Shown piece after piece: positions 8,634 to 16,639 of a stretch of 64,000 nt of DNA (positions are counted from its first letter, which is position 1; each line of letters begins with the position of its first letter). The notes under the pieces were generated by a model, which saw nothing but the letters and a program-made list of their open reading frames with translations, searched no databases and was not told the DNA's origin. Position numbers and translations under genes: made by a program. Where the stretch lies: contig NZ_CP087952.1 of NCBI RefSeq assembly GCF_028752835.1, positions 2,974,501 through 3,038,500 of the forward strand. Reading direction: 5' to 3'. This stretch comes from Desulfosarcina sp. BuS5. GTDB lineage: Bacteria; Desulfobacterota; Desulfobacteria; Desulfobacterales; BuS5.

Positions 8634-9680
8634 AGATTATAGAGGTTTTGATCAAGATTTTCGGCATACTCCTTTGCCGTAACCTTGTCCACTCCTGCAG
8701 ATTCGCTTTTCCGAATTTTACGAAAGGATTGTTTCAGTAAATCAAAGTCTATCCGATGGACTACTGATGTAAATACCAGTTCATGATTATTTTGAGCAAG
8801 TAGCTCGATTTTGATAAGGGATGACCCACCTGTTAACACCGGTGGTTGTCCCCATTCTATCGGTCTGGAATTGCAAGCGACCGTTCTTGCAATTTCTCGG
8901 CTTTTTGTTGATATGGTTTGTGACATCTGTGTATCTCCCATAATTCCTGCCAAAAAAACGTTATACCCTGCTTCACCTTCCCTGCAGTGGGTCGCTTGGG
9001 CATCACTTCCCCACCTTTCCGATCAAGATAGTTCAATTCTTAATCATCGGTACTATGATCTGCTAAGACTTCCGAATGTTTATCTCAGGTTCGTTCGCTC
9101 TTCGCTATCCTCCCCTGATACCTTGTATCGCCCGTCTTTTAATGTTTGTGTTTCTGCCAATGGCAGACTCGTTGCAAGGCGGGACATTCCTATGCAACGC
9201 CGGGATTTCGCTTGCGCTGGATTTCCTGTTACCGTTCTTTTTACCCAAGGAAACATCCGGGTCTCCCAAGTTCCCGAGCTACCCCTTTGAGTACATGCCC
9301 TGGTCTAAGACCCCGGTGGTGTCCTGAATACTTGCCTTAGCATATTCAGGACTGCTGCCTTCCGCTGTCTCCAAAGCGTCGGCTTTTTCCTGCAAGCAGG
9401 ATTATCACAATGACCACAACCATACATTTTTCGGGGCTCAATACAGAGCCTGCAATCTTGCTCCGTCCAGCTCCAGACTCCCGTTACCGGGTTTACCTGT
9501 GGACTTCGCTACTGACCTGCTGGTTAGTCTTTAGTCAGGTGGGACTATCTTAACATCAATGCCAGAGCAAGCCCTGCAGAGATGAAGGAAACAAACCGTT
9601 TCCCGAGCACCCACTTGGTAACAATATCGAGTTTCAAAGACCTTGTGTCTTATCCCAACGATTCGGATTTATCTTGGCAC

Positions 9681-9699
9681 GAGCAGTGACTGGTTGGGC
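9681..9699 (-). repeat. attC, proximal part (R'' side of intron 2)
   Basis: GCCCAAC (perfect RYYYAAC) at 9699-9693 follows the stop codon of the HsdR-N-like cassette gene by only a few bases. The remaining 12 bases, CAGTCACTGCTC, run to the intron 5' end at 9680. This is the short proximal arm of the attC whose other part is at 5984-6101. Confidence 0.6.
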
Positions 9700-9705
9700 A
9701 AATCA

Positions 9706-10809
9706 TTACAGGACATTTGCTTTGATGGTGTCTCTAAGTTGCGACCCAGCGACTTCGATTGCAAGATTGATTATATCTTGTATGTTTTTACGGCTATAGT
9801 TTGTTCCAAGCCACCATCCTGACACAACTTCAACAGAATGCTGTTCCGCTAAATCCACACGACCGGGATATAGATCAAGTTTATCTCGTGCAAGATACCG
9901 CCTTTTCTTGCCGTGCTTTCGTGATGCGAATCTCTCAAAAAAGCCACTATCTTCCTGAGACAGCAATTGGAAAAGTTTTGTCATAACCTCTCGTGCTGAA
10001 CGTGCCGAAAATTCTTTTCCCTTAAACACTAAAGTAAAATTATCAACTGCAGGGGTGCGGATGTTATCCGACCCCAAGGTAGATGTTCTTGTTTTTCTTA
10101 CTGACGGTATTCTTTCTGGCCTATATTTTTTTAGATGTTCGTTATTCTGTGCCTGCTTTTCCAAAAAATGGCTGCATACATCAAGGTCTGGTTTATATCC
10201 GCAGAGATCTTCAACCTTTTCGGCCAACAAATCTAGCAACAAAGAATCCTGATCTTTTAGCAATGCTTCCCATGTTTTAGGAAAGTTAGTTTCTATAATT
10301 CTAACTCTTGCCACATTCTGATAATCAGATCGCGCTGCCTTTAATGCTGTTCCTAAACAGACATTGCTATAACTCAAGTATCTTTCAAGCCTATTTTTTG
10401 CTTCTGAAATATCTCGTTCCAGAAGATCAAGTTTATAAACTCTGCGTTCATCGTAGCGGCCTTGCTCACCAGGAAGGTAAAAACTCCATTCTTGACCATC
10501 TGTCAGAATTGCCATAGGCACACCAAGATGAAATGCGTATTCGAATAATTGTCTATCAGCTCCCCCGGATAATCCCACCTTTTTGACTTCGATAAATACA
10601 GATGGTTGATTTTCTGGATGGCATAGTGCGTAATCAACACGGCGGCCTCCAACAGAAAACTCAGGGATAATGACAGATGTATCAAAAACCGGCCATCCAA
10701 GTTCGTGTAACGCTGGCAATAGAATCCCTTGTGAAACAGCTGCCTCAGAGGTAAACTTACCCTCTCGAAGACCTTCTTTAACTTTTTCAATATGTTCAGT
10801 GATTGCCAT
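9706..10809 (-). CDS. HsdR N-terminal-like nuclease-fold cassette protein
   Basis: 367 residues from the ATG at 10809, which has GAAGGA upstream; an in-frame TTG at 10833 lies inside the attC and is less likely. Residues about 25-110 match the type I restriction R-subunit N-terminal domain: GRRVDYAL then FIEVKK, the D...ExK of a PD-(D/E)XK nuclease core, with VPMAILTDGQEWSFYLP behind it. There is no helicase part, as in stand-alone members of this family. The C-terminal third (about 270-367) is not recognised. It fills one cassette between the attC at 10828 and the intron-split attC. A defence role is plausible but inferred. Confidence 0.75.
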   Translation of the reverse strand: MAITEHIEKVKEGLREGKFTSEAAVSQGILLPALHELGWPVFDTSVIIPEFSVGGRRVDYALCHPENQPSVFIEVKKVGLSGGADRQLFEYAFHLGVPMAILTDGQEWSFYLPGEQGRYDERRVYKLDLLERDISEAKNRLERYLSYSNVCLGTALKAARSDYQNVARVRIIETNFPKTWEALLKDQDSLLLDLLAEKVEDLCGYKPDLDVCSHFLEKQAQNNEHLKKYRPERIPSVRKTRTSTLGSDNIRTPAVDNFTLVFKGKEFSARSAREVMTKLFQLLSQEDSGFFERFASRKHGKKRRYLARDKLDLYPGRVDLAEQHSVEVVSGWWLGTNYSRKNIQDIINLAIEVAGSQLRDTIKANVL

Positions 10810-10827
10810 TTTGATTCCTTCTTTTAT

Positions 10828-10882
10828 GCCCAACGAAAAAATCAGCCGGAGCGTAGCGATCGGCTGGATTGCCTGGTTAGAC
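10828..10882 (-). repeat. attC site, 55 bp
   Basis: The minus strand reads GTCTAAC (R'', perfect) at 10882-10876, a stem AATCCAGCCGATCGC with GCTCCGGCTGATT carrying unpaired bases, and GTTGGGC (R', perfect) at 10834-10828. It lies between the stop of the 184-aa gene (18 bases away) and the start of the HsdR-N-like gene. This is the best-formed short attC of the window. Confidence 0.8.
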
Positions 10883-10899
10883 TTTTTTCCTCATTGTCT

Positions 10900-11454
10900 T
10901 CATTCTCGCTTTGTGGACATTTCTCTGAATATTTTATTACAATCAGCTTCAAAAGGGATTATTTTTTTTATTTCTAACTCGCTCAAGAGATTCTGCAAGG
11001 CAATTTTTTCTGTAAGACCAGCAAGAATAAAAGTATTATGTCCTTTCCTCCATATGAATAAACATTTGTTTTTTCCCGCATGGTAAATCAATTGCAACAA
11101 GACCGCATGAAGTCTTTTCAAAATGTCTGTTCCAGCCGATGATCGATAAATTTCCCCGTATTGATACATCCTGTCATTAATGGCCTCATGAATTTCGATA
11201 TCTTCAGCAAGGTCAGAATAATCAGCATTTACTTTCAGCCAAATAGATTTCAGTAATTCAGTTCTAAGCGGATCCTGAAGCTGGTTTCTTACCATTGCTA
11301 AATCAATTCGAGAGACTATGTAAACTATAATTTCAAATACGATCAATTTGTCATTTTTTGGTTTTAAAAAGTTGATCAAATCTAAAGAGCATACTGATGC
11401 CGTTGAGAATAATTTATCTGGTATTTGATTAAACTTCTTTTGCTTAAAGAACAT
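10900..11454 (-). CDS. Hypothetical cassette protein, 184 aa
   Basis: An intact frame beginning MFFKQKKFNQIPDKLF. I recognise no family. The middle (residues 35-130) is predicted largely helical, and the C-terminal part reads NKCLFIWRKGHNTFILAGLTEK, possibly a beta hairpin. There is no signal peptide. It occupies a cassette between the attC sites at 10828 and 11614, but the 160 bases ahead of its start hold a small palindromic element (11479-11610). Base composition is AT-richer than its neighbours. Function unknown. Confidence 0.65.
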   Translation of the reverse strand: MFFKQKKFNQIPDKLFSTASVCSLDLINFLKPKNDKLIVFEIIVYIVSRIDLAMVRNQLQDPLRTELLKSIWLKVNADYSDLAEDIEIHEAINDRMYQYGEIYRSSAGTDILKRLHAVLLQLIYHAGKNKCLFIWRKGHNTFILAGLTEKIALQNLLSELEIKKIIPFEADCNKIFREMSTKRE

Positions 11455-11478
11455 TACGGCTCCTTAAATTCATTTTTA

Positions 11479-11610
11479 AAAAGGGTGTTGTAAAGTAAAA
11501 AAACTTTGATAATAAAATCAATTAGTTAACCCAGAAAAACCCCATTTTTCCATTATGGCGTAACTATTTGTTTTAACTACCGATAATAGCAATCTTTGCA
11601 ACACCCTTTT
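11479..11610. repeat. Small palindromic insertion (MITE-like), 132 bp
   Basis: Inverted repeats of 17 bases at the two ends (AAAAGGGTGTTGTAAAG at 11479-11495; complementary CTTTGCAACACCCTTTT at 11594-11610, one mismatch) enclose about 100 AT-rich, non-coding bases. It sits between the 184-aa gene start and the attC. Both sides begin with A/T runs, so a target duplication cannot be defined. No second copy was seen in the window. Confidence 0.55.
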
Positions 11611-11613
11611 AAA

Positions 11614-11685
11614 GTCTAACGCGTTTCTCACTTGCAGGTGTGGAGCGGTAGCGGAACACCTGTCAAGTGCAGAAAATGGTTATGC
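11614..11685 (-). repeat. attC site, 72 bp
   Basis: The ends are GCATAAC (6 of 7 to RYYYAAC) and GTTAGAC (perfect GTTRRRY) on the minus strand. The stem CACTTGACAGGTGT pairs with ACACCTGCAAGTG with one unpaired base; the loop contains CCGCTACCGCTC. The stop codon of the second higA is inside the site, as in the cassette at 5289. Confidence 0.75.
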
Positions 11686-12042
11686 AAAAGAATGTTGATC
11701 GATAAGAATTGGTTTCAGTCGATTAATCTGTTTTGCACCGGGACTGTTCATTGCATGCCAAAGATCCCAATCCTGTTGCAAACCCAGCCAGAAATCAGCG
11801 GACATACCCAAAACACGGGAAAGCCGCAGTGCCGTATCCGGAGTTACAGAACGTCTACCTTTAATAATTTCGTTAAGACGAGGGTAGGAAACACCTAGGC
11901 AACGAGCAAGTTCTGCTTGTGTAAGGCCAAGCGGCTTGACAAATTCCTCAAAAAGCATCTCCCCAGGGTGTGTCGGGGGCCGATTTCGAGGCAGCCGCCT
12001 CCCAACATCAGTGGTAATCTGTGATTTCGATCTCGTAGGCAT
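11680..12042 (-). CDS. higA: HigA-type antitoxin, second copy
   Basis: 120 residues. I chose the ATG at 12042 because GGGAGG stands 5 bases upstream; the longer frame upstream overlaps the toxin gene. After a short basic leader, the HigA opening PPTHPGEMLFEEFVKPLG is followed by an XRE helix-turn-helix (LTQAELARCLGVSYPRLNEIIKG, residues about 44-66) and ALRLSRVLGMSADFWLGLQ. It overlaps the 3' end of its toxin gene by 35 bases, so the two are probably translationally coupled. Clearly diverged from the HigA at 5335, so not a recent duplicate. Confidence 0.9.
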   Translation of the reverse strand: MPTRSKSQITTDVGRRLPRNRPPTHPGEMLFEEFVKPLGLTQAELARCLGVSYPRLNEIIKGRRSVTPDTALRLSRVLGMSADFWLGLQQDWDLWHAMNSPGAKQINRLKPILIDQHSFA

Positions 12043-12301
12043 GACCTCCCTCCCATGTAAAACAAATTCTATATTGTTGATTAATACGAATACTATATTG
12101 ATTCTGCCGGTCACCTTTCAACCGTTCCAAACGATTACCAGGAGGCACTTTAAGTTCATTAACAGCTCTAACTCTGTTGATTTGATCCAACTTCCGGCGA
12201 GCAACCGGCCAGGTAGATTGAGGGCAGCATCTTCGAGCTAATTGTGATGCCACGCCATCAAAAATATCTTCTGTACCCGCTGACTTAAAAGTTTTTATCA
12301 T
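12008..12301 (-). CDS. higB: HigB-type toxin, second copy
   Basis: 97 residues: MIKTFKSAGTEDIFDG ... RRKLDQINRV ... KVPPGNRLERLKG ... QYSIRINQQYRICFTW ... YEIEITDYH. All conserved blocks of the HigB/RelE mRNA interferase are present. It is the first gene of a cassette bounded by attC sites at 12354 and 11614. The toxin-antitoxin overlap and the order agree with higBA operons, which are repressed by HigA at the promoter. Confidence 0.9.
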   Translation of the reverse strand: MIKTFKSAGTEDIFDGVASQLARRCCPQSTWPVARRKLDQINRVRAVNELKVPPGNRLERLKGDRQNQYSIRINQQYRICFTWEGGHAYEIEITDYH

Positions 12302-12353
12302 GGGTCATATTATAACGGTGTCCATTATAGGTGTCAAGTTATTTACAAAATAT

Positions 12354-12412
12354 GCATAACGCTGCAAATCAGCCGGCGCGATTAGCGATCGGCTGCATTT
12401 GCCTTGTTAGAC
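12354..12412 (-). repeat. attC site, 59 bp
   Basis: The minus strand runs from GTCTAAC (perfect R'') at 12412-12406 to GTTATGC (6 of 7 R') at 12360-12354. Between them GCAAATGCAGCCGATCGC pairs with GCGCCGGCTGATTTGC, again with an unpaired G on one arm. Downstream is the higBA cassette; upstream is a DUF4209-like fragment. This is the rightmost attC seen. Confidence 0.75.
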
Positions 12413-12450
12413 AAAAAAATAACGAATGGATTATCATGAGTTCAATCATA

Positions 12451-12651
12451 TTAAGAAGCACCTTCTCTAACTTTACTGACGATAATGTGCCAACAGCACA
12501 ATCTGAGGGTAATCGCCCAAAGATAAGAAACATGAATTGAAAAGAAAGATGCATAATCCATTAGTCCATGGGCCATTCTATTTCGCAAATTTGCCCCCAT
12601 TCTTTCCACCAAAAGACCCTGAAGATCAAACACAAAAGAAAAAAAGTGCAA
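12451..12651 (-). pseudogene. DUF4209-like C-terminal fragment
   Basis: 66 residues whose core GANLRNRMAHGLMDYASF is the conserved C-terminal signature of DUF4209 proteins (RN...H motif), often found in defence islands. Such proteins are usually several hundred residues, so most of the gene is missing; no matching frame continues to the right of about 12660. Its stop is about 40 bases before the attC at 12354-12412, as expected for the last part of a cassette gene. It marks the broken right end of the array. Confidence 0.55.
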
Positions 12652-13508
12652 GCCTAAAATATAAAATTTAGCTTAATTTTCAGTGAGTTGCCAGGAAGTA
12701 ATTTAAAAATAATTGCACTATATGGGAAAAAAATTACATCACCCGTTGGGTGAATAAAAAAATGAACTTAATAAATTGATAACTTTTTGATAATTAAGAC
12801 TTTTATGGAAAAATTATCTCTCATTGATGTTGGAAATCGCTCAACTTAGGTATAAAATATATATTTAGTACACATATTACATTTGTTAACAATTTTTTAC
12901 GCTTATTACGATATTAAAGTAAAGATGATACAAAATAAACACAGATTCCGCTTGGAAAGCTTTAAACAAAATTTAAAAACTATATTTTGAAGTTTTCGTT
13001 CAAGCAGTAATTCGTAAAAATTTTACTATTCACATTTGCAAAAAAATATGCCACAATAAAGTATAAAATAAAACATTTAAATATCAATGAGTTAATAAAA
13101 TTTTATTATATTTTAATTAATTTAATTGGGTAAAATATGTGATAAATTCTGTATAAATTATTTCATATATATGTAAAAAAATACATAATTTCTAAAAATA
13201 GACGTACCGGATATAGTCTCTCTGTCATGTTCCATTAATCCTGTACTATCATCATGAAAAGGGGGACGGGGTTGAAATTACGCGTTTATAGTCTTTTAAG
13301 GGACAAAAATTGATCAACGATCAGTTTTTGGCATTATCTTAAAGTCTATAGAAAAAGCGCTGAAGACTAATTGTTGCTTGACACTCACTGATTAAGATGT
13401 TGAAATGCGTTAAAGATAAGGACGGTTTGATGTTCTGGAGAGGGTTGATCCGATACTCTATTGCGCAAGTATAATTTTACAAGATTACCGGACTAATACC
13501 GGACAAGC
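12652..13508. other. AT-rich gene-free stretch
   Basis: About 850 bases with no frame over 60 codons, very rich in A and T. If the cassette array had an integrase and attI they should lie upstream of the first cassette, that is, here; neither is visible. A 17-base stretch, AATCGCTCAACTTAGGT at about 12834, recurs in the palindromic repeat at about 54155-54171, so part of this may be repeat-derived. Confidence 0.5.
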
Positions 13509-13543
13509 AAAAAAGGCTCCCGGAAAAATTTCCCAAAAGCCTT
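13509..13543 (-). terminator. Rho-independent terminator of tRNA-Arg
   Basis: On the minus strand AAGGCT...AGCCTT forms a hairpin around TTTGGGAAATTTTTCCGGG, which itself pairs further (GGGAAA/TTTCC), followed by a T run. It lies about 10 bases beyond the tRNA 3' end. Confidence 0.75.
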
Positions 13544-13552
13544 GGTTTTTAA

Positions 13553-13629
<77 letters not shown>

Positions 13630-13645
13630 GCATACAGAGATAATC

Positions 13646-13749
13646 TATAGATTGTCACATAAATAATTTCACTGCGTTATCGGTCGGAGATATATTATTA
13701 GTACCTCCTTACCCCCAGCCCTTTAAAATTATATTGTAACTTCCCTATA
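13646..13749 (+). repeat. TA-type MITE, diverged copy
   Basis: The left half (TATAGATTGTCACATAA, then TTTCACTGCGTTATCGGTCG) is nearly identical to the family seen at 25386, 29266, 61069 and 61887. The right half has drifted (TACCTCCTTACCCCC ... CCCTATAA). It lies immediately upstream of the tRNA-Arg gene. Confidence 0.75.
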
Positions 13750-13910
13750 ATTAAAATAGAATAAATAGCATTTGTTAAGGATAAAGTCCACCAATAAAAA
13801 CATTTTTTACATGGCGATTGCATCAAAAAAGTGCGGTATGATAACAGTTTGGTTTTTTAAATTGTTTTGACTGAAACATTTTTTCAAACCAGGATGAAGA
13901 ATCTTTTCAT

Positions 13911-14885
13911 ATGGATATAAAAAAAAAAAATAAAAAAAAAAAAGGGTTAAAGATCACAAAGAGTAAGAAAGATAAAAAAACCAACAACAATCTCATTGTG
14001 AAAAAAAAATCTTCTGAAAAAGCGCTTGTACCATATGACCCTTTGCAGAGATATCTAAAAGAAATAAACAGGTACAAGCTTCTTACCCGGGAGGAAGAGA
14101 AAAAACTCGGAAAAAAGATTCAAACAGAGAACGATAGTGAGGCGGCTTATATTCTGATCACTTCAAATCTAAGGCTTGTGGTAAAAATAGCCATGGAGTT
14201 CCAGAGAAACTGGATGCAAAATCTTTTAGACCTTATCCAGGAAGGTAATGTAGGTCTAATGAGAGCAGTGAAAAAATTTGATCCATACAAGAATGTCAAG
14301 TTTTCGTATTATGCATCATTCTGGATAAAGGCTTATATATTAAAATTTATCATGGATAATTGGCGGCTTGTCAAGATAGGAACAACCCAGGGCCAGCGTA
14401 AGTTGTTTTTTAAACTTAAAAAAGAAAAACAAAAATTAATCGACGATGGTTTTGACCCAAAGCCAAAACTTCTTGCACAAAAGCTGGAAGTTTCCGAAAG
14501 AGAAATAATAGATATGGATCAGAGACTTGATGGATGGGATCTATCACTGGATGCCACTATTAATGATGATTCAGACACAGAACGGAGTGAAATAATAAAT
14601 ATTGACACAGCATCAATTGAAGATCAGTTTGCAAAAAAAGAGGTTAACGTTCTTCTTAATGACAAAATTGCTGAATTGAAAAAAGATCTAACAGAGCGGG
14701 AACTTGATATATTTAATCTGCGTATTTTTTCAGACGACCCTGTAACATTACAAACAATAGGCGATCGTTACAACATATCACGGGAACGCGTCAGGCAGAT
14801 AGAAAAAAACATTATTAAAAAGATGAAGGATTTTTTAAAAAAAGAAATACACGATTTTGACATTTACTCGGAAAACACTGATTAG
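13911..14885 (+). CDS. rpoH: RNA polymerase sigma-32 factor (RpoH-like)
   Basis: 324 residues. Sigma-70 family regions follow in order: region 1.2 PYDPLQRYLKEINRYKLLTREEE (about 40-65), region 2 NLRLVVKIAMEF ... DLIQEGNVGLMRAVKKFDP ... FSYYASFWIKAYI (about 85-145), region 3 and region 4.2 TIGDRYNISRERVRQIEKNI (about 280-300). The segment GTTQGQRKLFFKLKK matches the RpoH box, so a heat-shock-type sigma factor is the best call. The first 35 residues are an unusual Lys/Asn-rich leader encoded by long A tracts. Start ATG is preceded by AGGATGAAG. Confidence 0.88.
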   Translation: MDIKKKNKKKKGLKITKSKKDKKTNNNLIVKKKSSEKALVPYDPLQRYLKEINRYKLLTREEEKKLGKKIQTENDSEAAYILITSNLRLVVKIAMEFQRNWMQNLLDLIQEGNVGLMRAVKKFDPYKNVKFSYYASFWIKAYILKFIMDNWRLVKIGTTQGQRKLFFKLKKEKQKLIDDGFDPKPKLLAQKLEVSEREIIDMDQRLDGWDLSLDATINDDSDTERSEIINIDTASIEDQFAKKEVNVLLNDKIAELKKDLTERELDIFNLRIFSDDPVTLQTIGDRYNISRERVRQIEKNIIKKMKDFLKKEIHDFDIYSENTD

Positions 14886-14923
14886 AGCCCATTTAGAAGC
14901 TACACTACACAGGATCATGAAGA

Positions 14924-16639
14924 ATGAAACCAAATATTAAGAAGCTGAGCACAATTATATTTCTGATCTTTCTCTTTTACAGCTGCGGAATAAAGACAAA
15001 GGTGACTCAAGAAACAAGGCAGCCTGACAAACAATCAGCCTCTTTTTTCAAATCTGATGGCAAATACTACTATTTTACTGAAGCGCAGATTCAAAAAAAA
15101 GGGGGAAATTATTCCGAAGCTATTAAGTATATCCAAAAAGCCATAGAAAGGGATCCTGGATCAATATACCTGCACAAAGAGCTGACTATCCTCTATTTGC
15201 ATCAGGAGGAGAATCAGAAAGCCTTACAGGTTACGGAACAAATACTGAAAAAGCACCCCGACAATATAGATTTTTTGATTATACTCGGGAGAATCAATCA
15301 TGGTAGGCAAAATTTAGACAATGCAAAAAATGCATATGAAAAGGTTATCAAGCTTGACCCAAAACAAAAGGAAATCTACCTGATTCTCGGGAGTCTATAT
15401 ATGAACGAGAATGACAAAATCAAAGCATTGAAGGTTTATAAAAGTTTGGTGAAAAATTTTCCGAAATCGTATGCGGGGTATTTCTTTCTGGGAAAGATAT
15501 ATGCTGAAAAACAATATCTAAAAGCCGAAAAAGCTTACAGGAAAGCCCTGGAAATAGAACCGGCGCTTGAAGAAGCACGGTTTGAACTTATTAAACTCTA
15601 CACAAACAACAAAAAATGGGGGAATGTAGAAAAATTATATAAAGAGATACTTGAAGAGGACCCGGACAATATTAAAGCAGGCCTGGGATTAGGCTTGTAT
15701 TATGCAAAAAAGGGAAAGCAGAAAAAGGCTGAAAACCTTTTCAGGCAGTTCGGAGAAAGAAGCTTGCTGGACGACAATGTAATAAGAAATATAATTCAGC
15801 AATATTTAGTTCCAAAACGATTTGATGATGCCGGTATAATTCTTGAGGGTATGCTAAAGGGCGCTCCTGACAGTTCGAACTTACACTACCTGGCAGGTAT
15901 GACCTTTGACGGACTAAAGGATCATGATACGGCCATAGCACATTTTAAGCGGGTAACCCCGGATTCAAAATTTTATGAAAATTCCGCCACCCATGTTTTT
16001 TTTCTTTACCAGCAACAGGGTAAGATAGATGAAGCAATAGCGGCATTAAAAAAATTAATAAAAAACATTCCGGATAATCCGAAACTTTTTTTATATCTGG
16101 GAACATTTTATGAAGAGGATGAAGAGTATGAAAAAGCAATTGATGCTTTTAAAAAGGGAATTGGAATCGATCCTGAAAATACAAGACTCCTTTTCCGGTT
16201 AGGTGTTGTTTATGACAAGTGGGGCAAAAGAAAAAAATCTATCGAGTCTATGCAATCGGTAATAAGAGTAGACCCTGAACATGCAGACGCTTTGAATTAT
16301 ATCGGATATACATATGCTGATTCAGGAGAGAATCTGGATGAAGCCGAGAGATTGATCCTGGAAGCGATGAAGCATAAACCCGATGACGGTTATATTATCG
16401 ACAGTTTAGGTTGGGTCTATTATCAGAAAGGCCTCTTCAGGCAAGCTGCAACGACCCTTGAAAAGGCAGTTAATATTGTTCCGGATGATCCTGTTATAAT
16501 GGAACATCTGGGGGATGCTTACCTGAAAACAAACAAAAAGAAAAAAGCTCTTGAAATCTACAGAAACTCTCTTAAGCTGAAAAAAAAGGATACAAAAACG
16601 CTTTTAAAAAAAATCAAAAAACTGGAGGTGGCGGAATAA
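14924..16639 (+). CDS. TPR-repeat lipoprotein
   Basis: 571 residues. Lipoprotein signal: basic start, hydrophobic IIFLIFLFYS and Cys21. From about residue 45 to the end it is built of TPR-type helix pairs (YSEAIKYIQKAIERDPGS; YEKAIDAFKKGIGIDPEN; DEAERLILEAMKHKPDDGYIIDSLGWVYYQKG), roughly 14 repeats. Probably anchored in the outer or inner membrane and acting as a scaffold for an envelope complex. It follows the sigma gene by 38 bases and is followed directly by another lipoprotein gene with no gap, so the two are likely cotranscribed. Confidence 0.85.
   Translation: MKPNIKKLSTIIFLIFLFYSCGIKTKVTQETRQPDKQSASFFKSDGKYYYFTEAQIQKKGGNYSEAIKYIQKAIERDPGSIYLHKELTILYLHQEENQKALQVTEQILKKHPDNIDFLIILGRINHGRQNLDNAKNAYEKVIKLDPKQKEIYLILGSLYMNENDKIKALKVYKSLVKNFPKSYAGYFFLGKIYAEKQYLKAEKAYRKALEIEPALEEARFELIKLYTNNKKWGNVEKLYKEILEEDPDNIKAGLGLGLYYAKKGKQKKAENLFRQFGERSLLDDNVIRNIIQQYLVPKRFDDAGIILEGMLKGAPDSSNLHYLAGMTFDGLKDHDTAIAHFKRVTPDSKFYENSATHVFFLYQQQGKIDEAIAALKKLIKNIPDNPKLFLYLGTFYEEDEEYEKAIDAFKKGIGIDPENTRLLFRLGVVYDKWGKRKKSIESMQSVIRVDPEHADALNYIGYTYADSGENLDEAERLILEAMKHKPDDGYIIDSLGWVYYQKGLFRQAATTLEKAVNIVPDDPVIMEHLGDAYLKTNKKKKALEIYRNSLKLKKKDTKTLLKKIKKLEVAE

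Larger units (their letters stand above)
6251..8953 (-). pseudogene. ltrA: Group II intron reverse transcriptase/maturase, split by IS
   Basis: N-terminal piece at 8953-8634 and C-terminal piece at 7316-6251. Removing the IS and one 9-bp target copy rejoins them in frame (DQNLYNL + YERLRRGQY), giving about 460 residues. RT motifs are intact: SADITGLFDNINHELL, TPQGGVISPVLSNIFLHY and the catalytic RWADDF (a variant of YADD). A maturase X region follows (FLGFTFYWSKS ... KLRGFYQYFGV). No HNH endonuclease domain is visible at the C terminus. The likely start is the ATG near 8941 rather than the in-frame TTG. As it stands the protein cannot be made whole. Confidence 0.88.
6102..9680 (-). mobile_element. 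Group II intron with RT gene, inside an attC
   Basis: The 5' end on the minus strand is GTGCCAAG at 9680. The first 0.7 kb has the complex secondary-structure composition of domains I-III, the reverse-transcriptase frame occupies domain IV, and domain V is at about 6137-6172: CCGTA pairs with TACGG around a GAAA-capped hairpin with a 2-nt bulge. Domain VI (GTAGG...GTCGG, GTAA, CCGATGCTCCTAC) ends at about 6102 with the AC expected at intron 3' ends. Without the IS4 insertion it is about 2.26 kb. The exons on both sides are halves of one attC. Exact ends are good to within a few bases. Confidence 0.78.

Noticed and set aside
8811-9340. Plus-strand frames of 64-159 codons opposite the intron
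   Set aside because: Antisense to group II intron domains and the RT start; composition reflects RNA structure.
12652-13508. Hidden integron integrase
   Set aside because: No tyrosine recombinase motif or long frame on either strand.
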